The notes beneath the pieces were generated by a model that was given only the letters and a program-made list of their open reading frames with translations, ran no database searches and was not told where the DNA came from. Positions 33,851 to 43,565 of a DNA stretch of 56,412 nt are shown piece by piece; position 1 is the first letter of the stretch, and each line of letters begins with the position of its first letter. The stretch spans positions 1-56,412 of the forward strand of contig JABXGS010000015.1 of NCBI GenBank assembly GCA_016550425.1. Reading direction: 5' to 3'. The translations under genes were made by a program, and so were the position numbers. This DNA comes from an archaeon (GTDB lineage: Archaea; Asgardarchaeota; Hermodarchaeia; Hermodarchaeales; Hermodarchaeaceae).

Positions 33851-35407
33851 TCAGGTGTCCAGTGCGCTCAGTTGTGAAAAAACCTTTGCCTTATCTAAGG
33901 CTTGGTAAGTCGCCGTTTGAACCCGATAGAGTTTATCGTAGCGTTTCGCGAGGGCCTTCGAAGGTTGATAGTGCTCTCCAACTGCGATCATCGCCTCAGC
34001 TGCCTGACTAACATCCCGATAGATGCCGCCGCCGGTGGCGGCAAGAACAGCTGCTCCTAAGGCCGTTGCTTCTTCTATTTGGCTTCGTTGGACTTGCAAT
34101 TGAGTGATATCTGATTGAATCTGATTCCAGATTGTGCTGCGAGTTGCTCCACCTGTCAATCGTAGCTCTTTCACCTTAATCCCTAAACTCTGCATAGTTT
34201 CAAGGTTACGGCGAACTTCAAACGCGGTTCCTTCCATAATTGCCCTAATGATATCTGAACGTGAATGGCCTAAGGCGAGCCCAGTAATTACACCGCGTGC
34301 CTCTGGATTCCAATATGGAGCCCCTGCACCCACAAAATGCGGTAAGATCACAATCCCTCTTGCTCCTGGCGGAGACTGGCTTGCTTGATTATTCATGAGC
34401 TCATAAGCATCTGAATCCAATAATTTGGCTAGCTGTTTCTCTTCTTGCCCAAACTGATCTCGGAACCAGCGATAGATAATACCGGTGGTGAAAATACTTG
34501 CTTCGATCACCCAGCGGTCAGGAACAGCATGGCAACTACATAAGAGACGGTGTTGTGGGTCAAAAAGGGGCTGTTTTTCAAAGGCTAGAATAAAGGTTCC
34601 AGTTCCAATGGTGGCTTTCACACGGCCTGGTTTGACTACGCCTACACCCACTGCTCCACATTGTTGATCGCCACCTCCTACAATGACAGGCAATCCTTTG
34701 GGAAGTCCTGTGGTTTTTGCTGCACTATTAGTAATTTCAGAAAGGTTTGTACCTGATGGATACGCTTTTGGAAGTTTCTCTTTCGGGATTTCAAGCTGGT
34801 CACACATCAAATTAGACCAGTCTAATTTTTGAACCGAAAAGAGCATTGTTCGTGAAGCGTTACTATAATCTGTTGCAAATTCTCCTGTTAATCGATGTAG
34901 AATAAAATCGTGTACCAGGAGGAATTTGTGAGTTTTTTGAAAGAGTTGAGGTGTTTCATGTTTGAACCAGAGAATCTTTGGTGCGGAAAAATAGGGGTCG
35001 ATGGTTAAGCCGGTCTCATTATACACCGTATCAATTCCAAGTTCACTCCGAATTTTCTGGCATTGGGGGGTTGTTCGTCGATCCTGCCATACCAGCGCTT
35101 TATGAAGTGGGGTTCCGTGTTGATCTACGGGAACTATGGTCTCGCGTTGATTCGTGATACTTACGGCTATGAGGGCATCAACCTTTTTGCCAAGGTGGCT
35201 TACAGTGGCTTGAGTGGTGCTGCAGGTGGTTTGCCACCAATCCTCTGCATTCTGTTCTACCCATGCTGGACGGGGGAAAAACGAAGAATATTCCTGGTGG
35301 GTCTGTGTAATGAGTGCTCCTGTCTTTGCATCGAATACGGCGGTTCGAGTCCCACTCGTACCCACATCAATCGCCATCACAAGCTGTGAATTGGTCAACC
35401 TGAACAC
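33851..35407 (-). CDS. FGGY-family carbohydrate kinase
   Basis: 518 aa, two actin-like ATPase domains. Domain 1 has AIDVGTSGTRTAVFD (about 12-26), the substrate motif QNAEDWWQ (about 52-59) and SITNQRE (about 84-90). Domain 2 has GGGDQQCGAVGVG (about 245-257) with the catalytic aspartate and IGTGTFIL, then LTGGATRSTIWNQIQSD (about 410-426) and ATALGAAVLAA. Overall similarity is to glycerol kinases and xylulokinases; the sugar cannot be assigned. It phosphorylates a polyol or ketose with ATP in the cytosol. The GTG at 35407 is used; the core begins near MAIDVG, so the first 10 residues are uncertain. It is upstream of the LarA-like gene and divergent from the sirtuin. Confidence 0.87.
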   Translation of the reverse strand: MFRLTNSQLVMAIDVGTSGTRTAVFDAKTGALITQTHQEYSSFFPRPAWVEQNAEDWWQTTCSTTQATVSHLGKKVDALIAVSITNQRETIVPVDQHGTPLHKALVWQDRRTTPQCQKIRSELGIDTVYNETGLTIDPYFSAPKILWFKHETPQLFQKTHKFLLVHDFILHRLTGEFATDYSNASRTMLFSVQKLDWSNLMCDQLEIPKEKLPKAYPSGTNLSEITNSAAKTTGLPKGLPVIVGGGDQQCGAVGVGVVKPGRVKATIGTGTFILAFEKQPLFDPQHRLLCSCHAVPDRWVIEASIFTTGIIYRWFRDQFGQEEKQLAKLLDSDAYELMNNQASQSPPGARGIVILPHFVGAGAPYWNPEARGVITGLALGHSRSDIIRAIMEGTAFEVRRNLETMQSLGIKVKELRLTGGATRSTIWNQIQSDITQLQVQRSQIEEATALGAAVLAATGGGIYRDVSQAAEAMIAVGEHYQPSKALAKRYDKLYRVQTATYQALDKAKVFSQLSALDT

Positions 35408-35513
35408 ACCATCTTACCCTGCTCTGTTAAAAGATATAACTTGTATTGGCCCCGAACCACCCACAGGTTTATGTCTACTCATGTGATTGGCTTGTTTAAC
35501 AGGTGTCTGTTCG

Positions 35514-36272
35514 TTGATAAGCAACCAAATCCAACAGGCCGCTGAGATAATTATTCGTTCAAGGTCCGCTGTTGCCCTTACTGGTGCAGGGGTGTCAACG
35601 AGAAGCGGGATTCCAGATTTTCGTGGTCCAACTGGTCTTTGGACGAAAGTTAATCCTGCAAAATTTGCTAGTATAGACGGATTCATGAATGATCCCAAGG
35701 CTTGGTGGGAAATGGCATTAGAGTTGGCACCTACATTTATGAATGCTAAGCCAAACCCCGCTCATTTGAAATTAGCAGAGCTCGAGAAAATGGGTTTCTT
35801 GGACTGGGTTATTACACAGAATGTAGATGGGTTACATCAACAGGCAGGAAGCCAAAATGTGCTTGAAGTCCACGGAAGCCTATTTAGTGGCACATGTACT
35901 CTCTGTTGTTATCAAGTGGACCGTAAGTTCTTAGAAAAAGCCATGAAAAAACGGCAAATCCCGGTAATGTGTCCTAGTTGTGGTGGGTTAGTGAAGTTAG
36001 ATGCAGTGTTTTTTGGCGAAGCTTTACCGCAAAAAGAATTAGCCACTGCCATTGAATCCGTGCGAAAGTGCCAGTTAATGTTAGCAGTAGGTTCGTACTT
36101 AGTTGTCTATCCTGTTGCTTCTCTTCCCACAATCGCCCAGCAAAGTGGGGCGCAGCTCATTATTATTAATCAGGAACCTACTCCCTTTGATTCGGTTGCC
36201 AATCTTGTTTTTACGGCTGAGGCTGGAGAAACCTTATCCGCTATTGTGGAGGCAGTTCGAAAACTCAAATGA
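35514..36272 (+). CDS. NAD-dependent protein deacetylase, SIR2 family
   Basis: 252 aa from a TTG at 35514 with AGGTG 8 bases upstream; this leaves 21 residues before LTGAG, as in archaeal sirtuins. An in-frame TTG at 35487 is the alternative. Motifs: LTGAGVSTRSGIPDFRGP (22-39), TQNVDGLHQQAG (about 106-117), the catalytic histidine in EVHGSL (about 123-128), zinc cysteines CTLC and CPSC, VFFGE and GSYLVVYPVASLP, where most sirtuins have GTSL. Uses NAD to remove acyl groups from lysines, for instance on Alba-type chromatin proteins (family knowledge). It is divergent from the FGGY kinase and convergent with the radical SAM gene. Confidence 0.92.
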   Translation: MISNQIQQAAEIIIRSRSAVALTGAGVSTRSGIPDFRGPTGLWTKVNPAKFASIDGFMNDPKAWWEMALELAPTFMNAKPNPAHLKLAELEKMGFLDWVITQNVDGLHQQAGSQNVLEVHGSLFSGTCTLCCYQVDRKFLEKAMKKRQIPVMCPSCGGLVKLDAVFFGEALPQKELATAIESVRKCQLMLAVGSYLVVYPVASLPTIAQQSGAQLIIINQEPTPFDSVANLVFTAEAGETLSAIVEAVRKLK

Positions 36273-36277
36273 ATTTA

Positions 36278-38002
36278 TTATCGACGTAACTGATATTGGG
36301 TTTGATGATTGGCATACTGCATTTCTCGAGGAACATCCTCGCTTCCTGGAACAACAGGTAATAGGCTTAATTGCCTTGTACGCCGCTCTTTGATGCTTGT
36401 AGGTAATTCTCCGCCTTTCGGATGCTCAAAGGGCAGCAAGAAACGGTAGTCTTTGCCTAAAATTCCTGAAATTCGCGTAAGCATACGTTTTGATCGTCCC
36501 CCATGTTTATGCCGATAATAAGTTAGGTAAAGAAATCCACCGATGAGCTTTACCATTTGGCGGTTTATCCATGTATTCTTGATGTCACCAAGCCACGCAT
36601 CGCGCCAGTGATGGAGGTTGTGATCCCAGCATTCAATGAATATTTCCCATTGTAACTCGGTTAAACGGCTAAGGTTCAAGGTCTTTTCTTGTCGCAATGC
36701 ACAATCTTCAAGGGAGACGAAGAATAGGGGTACAAAGAACGTCTTATACCGTCGCATTCGATGAATTAAATCGAGGGTCAGCAAGACATCCTCTTCTTTT
36801 TCTTTCGGCAAACCCGTAACCAAAGTGCACAAAGGCACCCAATTGGCATCATTGAGAATACCGTACGCTTCACACACGATTTCGGGCCACTCACTCACAT
36901 TATATGGTAAGGCTTTCCCACGCATGTGTTCTTGCATTAATCGTGGGCTACCCGTTTCCACACCCACTTCTACTGTGACCACAGGGTTGCCCTTGTACTG
37001 GTAACGACATTTATCACCGATTATCTCTGTAATTTGATGAACCATTTCAGGTTCTATTATGGCTGGAGCTAAAGAGGCATGCGCGGTTTGAATGTAATCA
37101 ACGCCTGGCTCGTTAACGACCGCTTTATAAACTCCGAGGACAGCGTCACGATTAGGTAGGAATCGTTCTTTGGAGCCGTATAAGAAGACATCATCGGTGT
37201 TTAATAGAATCATGTCAGCGCCACAGCTGATATTGGCGCGGACTTCTTGGAGAATTTTGTCGATTGAGAAATTGCGTCGATACTTCATTGTGGGTGAACA
37301 GAACTGGCATCCTCGACCACACCCTCTCGATATTTCAACTGCGCCATAAACTGCTCCCTTTTTGATAGGAACGATATCCTCATCGGCTGGTCGCTTCGCT
37401 CTTACTATGGGAGGTAATTTATCACCGCGAATGGCTTTTTCGAATAATTGGGCAGCAGTACTCTCTGCTTCTCCCATTACAATGCAGTCGAGTCCGAATT
37501 TTTCACGGAGTTTCGGATTCTTCAGTTGCCAGGATCCAGCACCTCCCAGAATGCGAGGAACCTTATAACGGTTAAGCGAGGAATTCTGAGATAGCCGCCA
37601 AAATTCTAATCCAGTAGCGGGCACATACCCAAGGCCGGTCAACGAAGTATACGTCACGCTAACATAGGCCATCCCTAATGGATCCATACTTGATAAGCCA
37701 ACTACTTTGGTTTTTGGACCCATCACATGGTTCAGTTGATTTGGATGAACAGTAATAACATCCTCGTCATCGAAGCCATTCTCCAATAGAACCGCTTCGA
37801 TTTTCCGTAGACCATAGGGGGCAAAAGGTGCTGAGTGATCAGTATTTGGTTTGTCTGGTTTATACATACGTCTTAGTAGGAACTTAGGGAATAGTCGGCC
37901 AGGAAATCCACCTGCAAATGCCATGAATGGATCGGCATCCCATCCAGCCATTTCAGCCACTGATGCAGTTAGAACAACTTTCTTGCCACCGTTTTTTCCC
38001 AT
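36278..38002 (-). CDS. radical SAM protein with B12-binding-like N-terminus
   Basis: 574 aa. The cluster motif CGRGCQFC (about 229-236) holds the three cysteines that bind the SAM-ligated [4Fe-4S] cluster, followed by barrel elements (LLNTDDVFLYG, TVEVGVETGSPRLMQEHMRGK near 345-365). Residues 1-190 resemble a degenerate cobalamin-binding domain (DDEDVITVHPNQ, VVGLSSMDPLGMAYVS) without the classical DxHxxG motif. The C-terminal 120 residues are helical and basic. Reaction and substrate are unknown; B12-dependent radical SAM enzymes usually methylate unactivated carbons. It ends 6 bases from the convergent sirtuin and has no obvious operon partner. Confidence 0.8.
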   Translation of the reverse strand: MGKNGGKKVVLTASVAEMAGWDADPFMAFAGGFPGRLFPKFLLRRMYKPDKPNTDHSAPFAPYGLRKIEAVLLENGFDDEDVITVHPNQLNHVMGPKTKVVGLSSMDPLGMAYVSVTYTSLTGLGYVPATGLEFWRLSQNSSLNRYKVPRILGGAGSWQLKNPKLREKFGLDCIVMGEAESTAAQLFEKAIRGDKLPPIVRAKRPADEDIVPIKKGAVYGAVEISRGCGRGCQFCSPTMKYRRNFSIDKILQEVRANISCGADMILLNTDDVFLYGSKERFLPNRDAVLGVYKAVVNEPGVDYIQTAHASLAPAIIEPEMVHQITEIIGDKCRYQYKGNPVVTVEVGVETGSPRLMQEHMRGKALPYNVSEWPEIVCEAYGILNDANWVPLCTLVTGLPKEKEEDVLLTLDLIHRMRRYKTFFVPLFFVSLEDCALRQEKTLNLSRLTELQWEIFIECWDHNLHHWRDAWLGDIKNTWINRQMVKLIGGFLYLTYYRHKHGGRSKRMLTRISGILGKDYRFLLPFEHPKGGELPTSIKERRTRQLSLLPVVPGSEDVPREMQYANHQTQYQLRR

Positions 38003-38161
38003 CGTATCATCTCATGGAAGCTATGAACACTATCTCAGCTGTTAATCATAAAATGGTGAGTTAGTTCTCGGCGATTTCAAGCTTATTATGTTTTTCGCCA
38101 CTTTCTATGCTCCTTCCATCCTATCCTTATAAATGGCTCCTGAAAAGGTGTTTTTAGATTA

Positions 38162-39535
38162 TCATTGGGTTGCGGCGGTCATGGGCACATCTTTGACACG
38201 TACGAAAGGAATGATTGTTGGTGTTTCAACTTCCCACCATTGAACCTGTCGGGATGATTTGCCTAACGCTTCAATATTGGCATATATTCGTAGCAGATTA
38301 TCTGAGATACGGAGCTTTTGAACCGGTTGGCTAATTTCACCCTTTTCGATTAGGAACATTCCGTCTCGTGGAATCGTTGAGAACGTGCCTTCGAGTTGAT
38401 TTGTATATCGTAAGTACCAATTTGACGTCACATAAATCGTCGGTCTCTGAGGTTCTAATAGCTCTTCAAAGGAAGCATCACCTTCAGAAAAGACAACATT
38501 GGTTGGCGCTGGAACAAGCAGTTTTGAGCCCATTCCAAAGCTAACAAGTTGGCAATTACCGGTGCTCTTTGTCTGTAACATCTGGGCTGTTGATGCATTA
38601 TGAACAACCCCTTGAAGCGTACCCTCCACAAAAATTGGCGATTTTTGCGTGGGAGTACCTTCAAAATCGAAAGGTGCACTCGCCAATCCATTAGGCAATC
38701 GTCCGTCATCCCATATGCTCACTGAATCGGGAGCTAATTTCTCTCCGATTTTGTCTTTCAATGGGCTCATTCCGAGCATCATCAATATTGGATTAGCTGA
38801 CTCTGCAAGGCTGCCTAACACTGATGCTGCCACCGTCGGATGCAAGATTAAGTCGTAAGTACCAGCCTTTCCCTGCTTACCTCCCTGGGCAAGTTTCGCA
38901 ATCTCGCCTGATTCCTGACCTGCTTGTGAAATCTGTTTTTCAATCTTATCCAAAGTCCGCCCTACTACAACTCCTTGCCCGGAACTTTCGGCATCGACAA
39001 AACTTCGCAACGTAATTCGATAAGACGATGTAAGATAATTTCCGCTAAAGCCTTGTGACGTCTCTAATAAATAGCGTTTTTCATCGAAGAAAAACGACCC
39101 AGCTATTCGCTTTGCACCAGCCTTTTGTGCGCGATGTACTGCCGCGGTCATTATATCAGGAGCTTTCGAAGGGAAATCACGAATTCCTTTATCATATAGT
39201 TGATCTACCTTCGTTGGCGGTTGAATTTCCTCCTGTAACCCTGAAAACATCGGCGTTGGCTGCAGACCTCGAACAAACTTAGTCAAACGCTTCAATTCAG
39301 CATCAAGTGTTTTCTTTTTCGGATTATAGATCTCTGTGGTTCCTATTCGCCCATCAATCGCAACAAACGCTTCTAGCACGGTATACTTCCACTGTTTGAA
39401 AATATCAATCTCAGAATTACTAACTCGAATCTGATGCTCCAATACTTCTCGGCCTTGAACGACGGCTTCGCCTTCAGCTGAAGCAAACTTTAACGCCTGA
39501 TTAACAATCTCTTGTAAATTCTCCTGCTTAGTCAT
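38162..39535 (-). CDS. pmbA: TldE/PmbA-family protein
   Basis: 457 aa from the ATG at 39535, 2 bases behind the end of tldD and preceded by GGGGGTG, so the two are translationally coupled. It lacks the HExxxH metal motif of its partner, as expected for PmbA/TldE, and shows the family landmarks EGEAVVQGRE near the start, SSGQGVVVGRTLD in the middle, and the C-terminal SLLV-like and RDGMFLIEKGEIS (about 410-422). TldD and PmbA form a hetero-complex protease that unfolds and cleaves small peptides, for example microcin precursors and CcdA. Its archaeal substrate is not known. Confidence 0.88.
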   Translation of the reverse strand: MTKQENLQEIVNQALKFASAEGEAVVQGREVLEHQIRVSNSEIDIFKQWKYTVLEAFVAIDGRIGTTEIYNPKKKTLDAELKRLTKFVRGLQPTPMFSGLQEEIQPPTKVDQLYDKGIRDFPSKAPDIMTAAVHRAQKAGAKRIAGSFFFDEKRYLLETSQGFSGNYLTSSYRITLRSFVDAESSGQGVVVGRTLDKIEKQISQAGQESGEIAKLAQGGKQGKAGTYDLILHPTVAASVLGSLAESANPILMMLGMSPLKDKIGEKLAPDSVSIWDDGRLPNGLASAPFDFEGTPTQKSPIFVEGTLQGVVHNASTAQMLQTKSTGNCQLVSFGMGSKLLVPAPTNVVFSEGDASFEELLEPQRPTIYVTSNWYLRYTNQLEGTFSTIPRDGMFLIEKGEISQPVQKLRISDNLLRIYANIEALGKSSRQVQWWEVETPTIIPFVRVKDVPMTAATQ

Positions 39536-39537
39536 CT

Positions 39538-40974
39538 TTACACACCCCCTAAGCGAATTCCACGCAATCTTACCGCATCCGGACCTGCTGTCCAAACCGG
39601 AACCCCCTGAGCTGGATCCGATTTCCCACAAATCGACTGCCAAGCTTCGAACCCTTTCGAACACGCATCAATTGCCTCAAATAATGCACGAGAGGTAATC
39701 TCTAATGCTGGTCTCCGAACAAGCTTGTCGGTGAGCTTACCATCCTTTATCACTCGGGCATATGATCCCACATATTTCGACTGATACCGCCGATCATCGA
39801 TATTCCACTCGGTGAAGCTGTACATGTATATGCCTGTTTTGACATCTTCGACGATTTCATCGAAGGTGTAGTCGCCTGGGGCGATGTAGGTGTTGGACAT
39901 CCGGGGGATTGGTTCGCGGTTATAGTGTTCAGCTCGGGATGCCCCGTTTGATTGGGTGCCCGCGTGACCGGCTGATAGTCGGTCGTGAAGCATTTCATTG
40001 ACGATGCCTTGTTTGATAAGGTAACGTGGGCGTGCTTTGACGCCTTCGTCATCGTAGAGGTAGAATCCGCCACTTTTCGGGAGCGTGGGGTCATCGATGA
40101 CAGTCACTGCTGGGTTTCCAATTTGGGTTGTGCCCACCTCGATGTCCATCCAGAAGGATTCACCGGCGTTCATTCCCTCGCGACCTTGAATTCGGTCAGC
40201 TTCGGAAGGATGTCCACAATTTTCATGAGCGATAATCCCGGCGACTTCGGGGCCAACGACGACATCGATTGGTTTATCAAAAGTAATTTTTTCAGCTTTG
40301 TCCACAATTTCCTTCAGATCTTTTGCTTCTTGAATGAGAGTCTGGATGAAGTCAGGTGATTCAAGGAATTCCCAGCCAGCTGATTCACCGTGAGACAAAT
40401 AACGCTGTTCGGTGCCTTTGGTTCCTTGAACTGTAAGAATTGAACCATATCGAACGAGACTGTGATCTGATTCTATTTGGGTTCCTTCATTATTGGCGAA
40501 ATATTTCTTCTGCGTCTCTAAAGCTGCAACGATAACTCGATAGGGAAGGCTCTTTTCATCCAAAGTTTCTTTGAGTTTTTTGTCTGCTTCGAGTACACGA
40601 TTCAGCTTATCTTCAGAAGCGATATCCGCGAATGGTGTTTTAACTGGAACTTTCCATCTAGTTTGGATGCTGGGTTCTTCCGAGAGAACCAAGGGCGTTT
40701 TTCGCTTGGATGATTTCGCGAGTCGAATGGCGGTATCTACTGCCCGTTCAATTTCACGCTTGTCCAGTTTGGGGATAGCGACAAACCCGATGCCACCGTT
40801 CGCTAGCGCACGGATTCCTATTCCCGCGGTCTCTGTCGTACCCGCTGCCAGAATATCACCATTTCGCGTACTATACCCTTCTTCTACAAATTTTACGTAG
40901 CGGAGTTCAATGTATTTTGCGCCCTGAGCGCTGCCATACTCAACACCATGGTCTACCAAGTCATGAAATGTCAT
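39538..40974 (-). CDS. tldD: TldD-family metalloprotease subunit
   Basis: 478 aa, full length. The catalytic metal motif is HENCGH (about 250-255, HExxxH), followed by SEADRIQGREGMNAGESF (about 257-274). Further conserved parts are SGGFYLYDDEGVKARP (about 304-319), SNTYIAPGDYTFDEIVEDV (about 359-377) and LEITSRALFEAIDACSKG (near 434-451). Forms the active half of the TldD/PmbA complex. The CDS ends 2 bases before pmbA. Upstream is a 92-base gap to the M29 aminopeptidase gene, also minus strand, so the three peptidase genes form a group probably serving peptide degradation or maturation. Confidence 0.92.
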   Translation of the reverse strand: MTFHDLVDHGVEYGSAQGAKYIELRYVKFVEEGYSTRNGDILAAGTTETAGIGIRALANGGIGFVAIPKLDKREIERAVDTAIRLAKSSKRKTPLVLSEEPSIQTRWKVPVKTPFADIASEDKLNRVLEADKKLKETLDEKSLPYRVIVAALETQKKYFANNEGTQIESDHSLVRYGSILTVQGTKGTEQRYLSHGESAGWEFLESPDFIQTLIQEAKDLKEIVDKAEKITFDKPIDVVVGPEVAGIIAHENCGHPSEADRIQGREGMNAGESFWMDIEVGTTQIGNPAVTVIDDPTLPKSGGFYLYDDEGVKARPRYLIKQGIVNEMLHDRLSAGHAGTQSNGASRAEHYNREPIPRMSNTYIAPGDYTFDEIVEDVKTGIYMYSFTEWNIDDRRYQSKYVGSYARVIKDGKLTDKLVRRPALEITSRALFEAIDACSKGFEAWQSICGKSDPAQGVPVWTAGPDAVRLRGIRLGGV

Positions 40975-41066
40975 AAAATCGCGTTCAGTAGCGTTCTCTT
41001 TCCATAAAAGGCGTATTCATCTCCAACTTTATTGATGAAAAAATGAGAACACATTCTCATCGCAAT

Positions 41067-42140
41067 CTATTTTTCCCAGAAATATTTGCCTTTTTCATAG
41101 ATGGTAAAATCGCCTGCGAGGATTTTTCCATCTTCTTTCATGCTTTTGATGATATCCACGTGTACCGCACTTTGATTCGTCCCTTTGCATTCGGGATATG
41201 CGTTGCCTAAGGCACAGTGAATGGTGTCCCCTATTTTTTCGTCGAACAGCATATTCAGGGTATATTGCTGGATTCCGCGGTTTGTTCCGATTGCCATTTC
41301 TCCTAAGTATCGGGCTCCCTCATCAACGTTTAACAAGGCGTCTAAAGCCTCTTGTCCCTTTTCTGCGGAGTATTTGACAACTTGTCCCTTTTTAAATTCC
41401 AAGCGGACCCCTTGGATTTCCGTACCCGCATAAAGAAAGGGGATGTCGAAATAGATATGTCCTTCAACGGATTTTTCCAAGGGGCTAGTAAATACTTCTC
41501 CACTGGGCATGTTATGGGTGCCTTCTGATGCCACCCAAACCCGGTTCTTCGTGGAAGCCTTCAAATCGGTTTCTTTTCCAAGGAATTGGATTGTTTGGCT
41601 TTCCTGGAGCTTATCTCGGAGCTTCCGCATGAGTTTTGCTTCTTTCTCCCAATCCAGGAGGGTCGCCCCATAGACGAAATTCTGGTAATCCGTTAAACTC
41701 ATTTTTGCTTCCTGAGCCAGCGCTTGATTTGGATGGATGGTCAAACACCACCGTTTTGTCAAGACTTCTTCGGAAATGGGCTTTGTGGTTTTTTGTCGGC
41801 GCATGAGCCGTTTCGGATCCAATCCAGCAAAGGCGCGTGTGTTCGAAGGGGATCGTAGCCGGATAAGTACATCTGAGGCCTTGATAGCTTCCATTTGGTG
41901 TTTGGGGAACAAATCTAAGGCTTCATCTGTTGCTGCATCCATATACCCCCGGCTGAGTTCCGATGAGTCCATAATCGTGAGAGTAGCTGCTCCTCGCTTT
42001 GCAATCTGTTTCACAACTTCAACTGCGAGTGGGTGTGCATCCAAATCAGAGATTATGTAGACCATCTCGCCCGATCGAACATTCGTTGAATACTCGATGA
42101 GAATCCGAGCATGTTCTTTAATTCGTGGGTCAGTCATCAT
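41067..42140 (-). CDS. M29 family (AmpS-type) metalloaminopeptidase
   Basis: 357 aa, slightly shorter than the 400-410 of thermophilic M29 enzymes. Metal-site elements: ASEGTHNMPSGEVFTSP with glutamate ligands (about 204-220), YLGEMAIGTN (about 279-288), and HCALGNAYPECKGTNQSAVH (about 308-327) followed by VDIIKSM, containing the histidines and an aspartate. These match the cobalt/zinc aminopeptidase T and AmpS group, which release N-terminal residues from peptides. No signal peptide, cytosolic. The start has tandem ATGs (MMTDP). It faces away from the thiolase/DUF35 operon across a 165-base divergent promoter region. Confidence 0.86.
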   Translation of the reverse strand: MMTDPRIKEHARILIEYSTNVRSGEMVYIISDLDAHPLAVEVVKQIAKRGAATLTIMDSSELSRGYMDAATDEALDLFPKHQMEAIKASDVLIRLRSPSNTRAFAGLDPKRLMRRQKTTKPISEEVLTKRWCLTIHPNQALAQEAKMSLTDYQNFVYGATLLDWEKEAKLMRKLRDKLQESQTIQFLGKETDLKASTKNRVWVASEGTHNMPSGEVFTSPLEKSVEGHIYFDIPFLYAGTEIQGVRLEFKKGQVVKYSAEKGQEALDALLNVDEGARYLGEMAIGTNRGIQQYTLNMLFDEKIGDTIHCALGNAYPECKGTNQSAVHVDIIKSMKEDGKILAGDFTIYEKGKYFWEK

Positions 42141-42177
42141 AATGCACTTTTCTTTGGTGATTCTCTAACTAGATTGG

Positions 42178-42188
42178 ATATATAATAT
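42178..42188 (+). promoter_or_regulatory. AT-rich TATA-like element in the M29/thiolase divergent gap
   Basis: ATATATAATAT, nearly symmetric, in the divergent intergenic region between the M29 aminopeptidase (minus) and the thiolase-like gene (plus). A second TATA-like CTTTATAG at 42246-42253 lies closer to the thiolase start. Either could serve the plus-strand gene; the first could also work for the minus strand. Confidence 0.3.
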
Positions 42189-42305
42189 CAATCAAATCAC
42201 TCAAAAATCGATTAGGATAAACCAGATTATGTGCTTAGCATAAGCCTTTATAGGGCATCTTACTCAAAACGAGGGAATAACCTGCTGAGATTAGGTGAAT
42301 TAAGA

Positions 42306-43562
42306 GTGACACGTAAAGTTTGTATGATCGGTGGTGCAACCACACCTTTCGATTATCCTCTTCATTCTACGACTGAAAATGGAATCGCTGAATGCGTTCG
42401 AGAACTCCAAAGAGATCTCCCCCATTTTAGCCTACGTGATCTTGATCTGATGATTTACAGTCATTTCAGCGTTCACTTCGAAAAACAGCTTTGCCCTGAG
42501 TGGATTGTTCATGATCATTTGGGTCTTGTTGGGCTTCCTCACTATAGGGTAGAAAACGGTGGAAACACTGGGGGTTCTGCCCTCTATGCTGCTTTCCTTG
42601 CGGTTCGATCAGGGGTTCACGACGTAGTTGGAATTGCGGGATGGGAATCAATGGATTCAGTTACACAGAGTCAGGGAGCTGAGTTCATTGCTATGGCTTC
42701 AGATACAAGATATGAACTTTTAGCCGGGGGTATTTACCCAATTTATTATGCCGCCATGGCTTACCTCTTCATGAAGCAACACAACATGACCGAAGAAGAC
42801 TTTGCCTTGGTTGCTATGAAAAATCGTAATAATGCAATGGACAATCCAAAGTCTCAATGGTATCGCAACGAACACATGTACGTTACTGTGGATGATATCA
42901 TGAATTCTCGACTCATTTCATATCCCATCAAGAAGTATGACTGCTGTATGATGACCAAAGGTGGTGCATTCGCTGTCTTCTGTACAGAAGATTATGCTAA
43001 AAAAGTAGCTCCAGGACAGTACATTGAGGTTACTGGTGCGGGTTTAAGTAGCTGTACAATCCGTGCAGGTGATCGACTAGCCTTCCCAGGATGGACAGAA
43101 CGGTACGGTCCTGGTTACCCGGATATGTCTGAATTTGGTGCGTGTCGGGCATCAGGTGAGATGGCATATAAAATGGCAGGAGTCAAGAACCCATTGAAGG
43201 AAATTGACGTGGCTGAATTACACGACGCCTTCTCAACATCTGAAGTTCAAATTTACAAAGCTTTGAACTGGTGCACAAAAGAGAATGTAGGTGAATTTGT
43301 CAGGAATAAAGAAACTTTCATGGGTGGCTCTATTCCTAGTAACCCTGGTGGTGGTTTGATGGGCTTTGGGCATCCTGTTGGTGCTACCGGCATAATGTCT
43401 GCTGTTGAATGTTATTACCAGCTTGCAGGTATGGCGAAAACGAAGCATTTGAGTAAAAAAACCCAGGTTCCAAGTGCTCAAAGGGGACTAGTCAATAGTC
43501 ATGCTGGGACAGGGACAAGTATCTCGAACTTTATTTTTGAAGTACCCTCAGGAGGTCGATAG
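42306..43562 (+). CDS. thiolase-like protein lacking the nucleophilic cysteine
   Basis: 418 aa from a GTG at 42306 with AGGTGA 7 bases upstream; the frame is open to 42231 without such a site. The fold and order of motifs are those of archaeal and SCP2-type thiolases: AGWESMD, ELHDAFSTSE (about 304-313), GFGHPVGATGIMSA with the catalytic histidine (near 356-369), and a C-terminal NSHAGTGTS. At the position of the active-site cysteine the sequence reads VENGGNTGGSAL (82-93), with Gly86 where V-E-x-A-C-A-S-G would have Cys. It ends 3 bases before a DUF35 gene; this pair is typical of archaeal thiolases channelling acetoacetyl-CoA. Without cysteine it may be a structural or differently acting subunit. 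Confidence 0.8.
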   Translation: MTRKVCMIGGATTPFDYPLHSTTENGIAECVRELQRDLPHFSLRDLDLMIYSHFSVHFEKQLCPEWIVHDHLGLVGLPHYRVENGGNTGGSALYAAFLAVRSGVHDVVGIAGWESMDSVTQSQGAEFIAMASDTRYELLAGGIYPIYYAAMAYLFMKQHNMTEEDFALVAMKNRNNAMDNPKSQWYRNEHMYVTVDDIMNSRLISYPIKKYDCCMMTKGGAFAVFCTEDYAKKVAPGQYIEVTGAGLSSCTIRAGDRLAFPGWTERYGPGYPDMSEFGACRASGEMAYKMAGVKNPLKEIDVAELHDAFSTSEVQIYKALNWCTKENVGEFVRNKETFMGGSIPSNPGGGLMGFGHPVGATGIMSAVECYYQLAGMAKTKHLSKKTQVPSAQRGLVNSHAGTGTSISNFIFEVPSGGR

Positions 43563-43565
43563 CAA

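Noticed and set aside
39985..40359. Open frame opposite tldD, 124 codons
   Set aside because: It is fully antisense to a conserved, motif-complete tldD gene and has no ribosome site or recognisable product; a shadow of codon bias.
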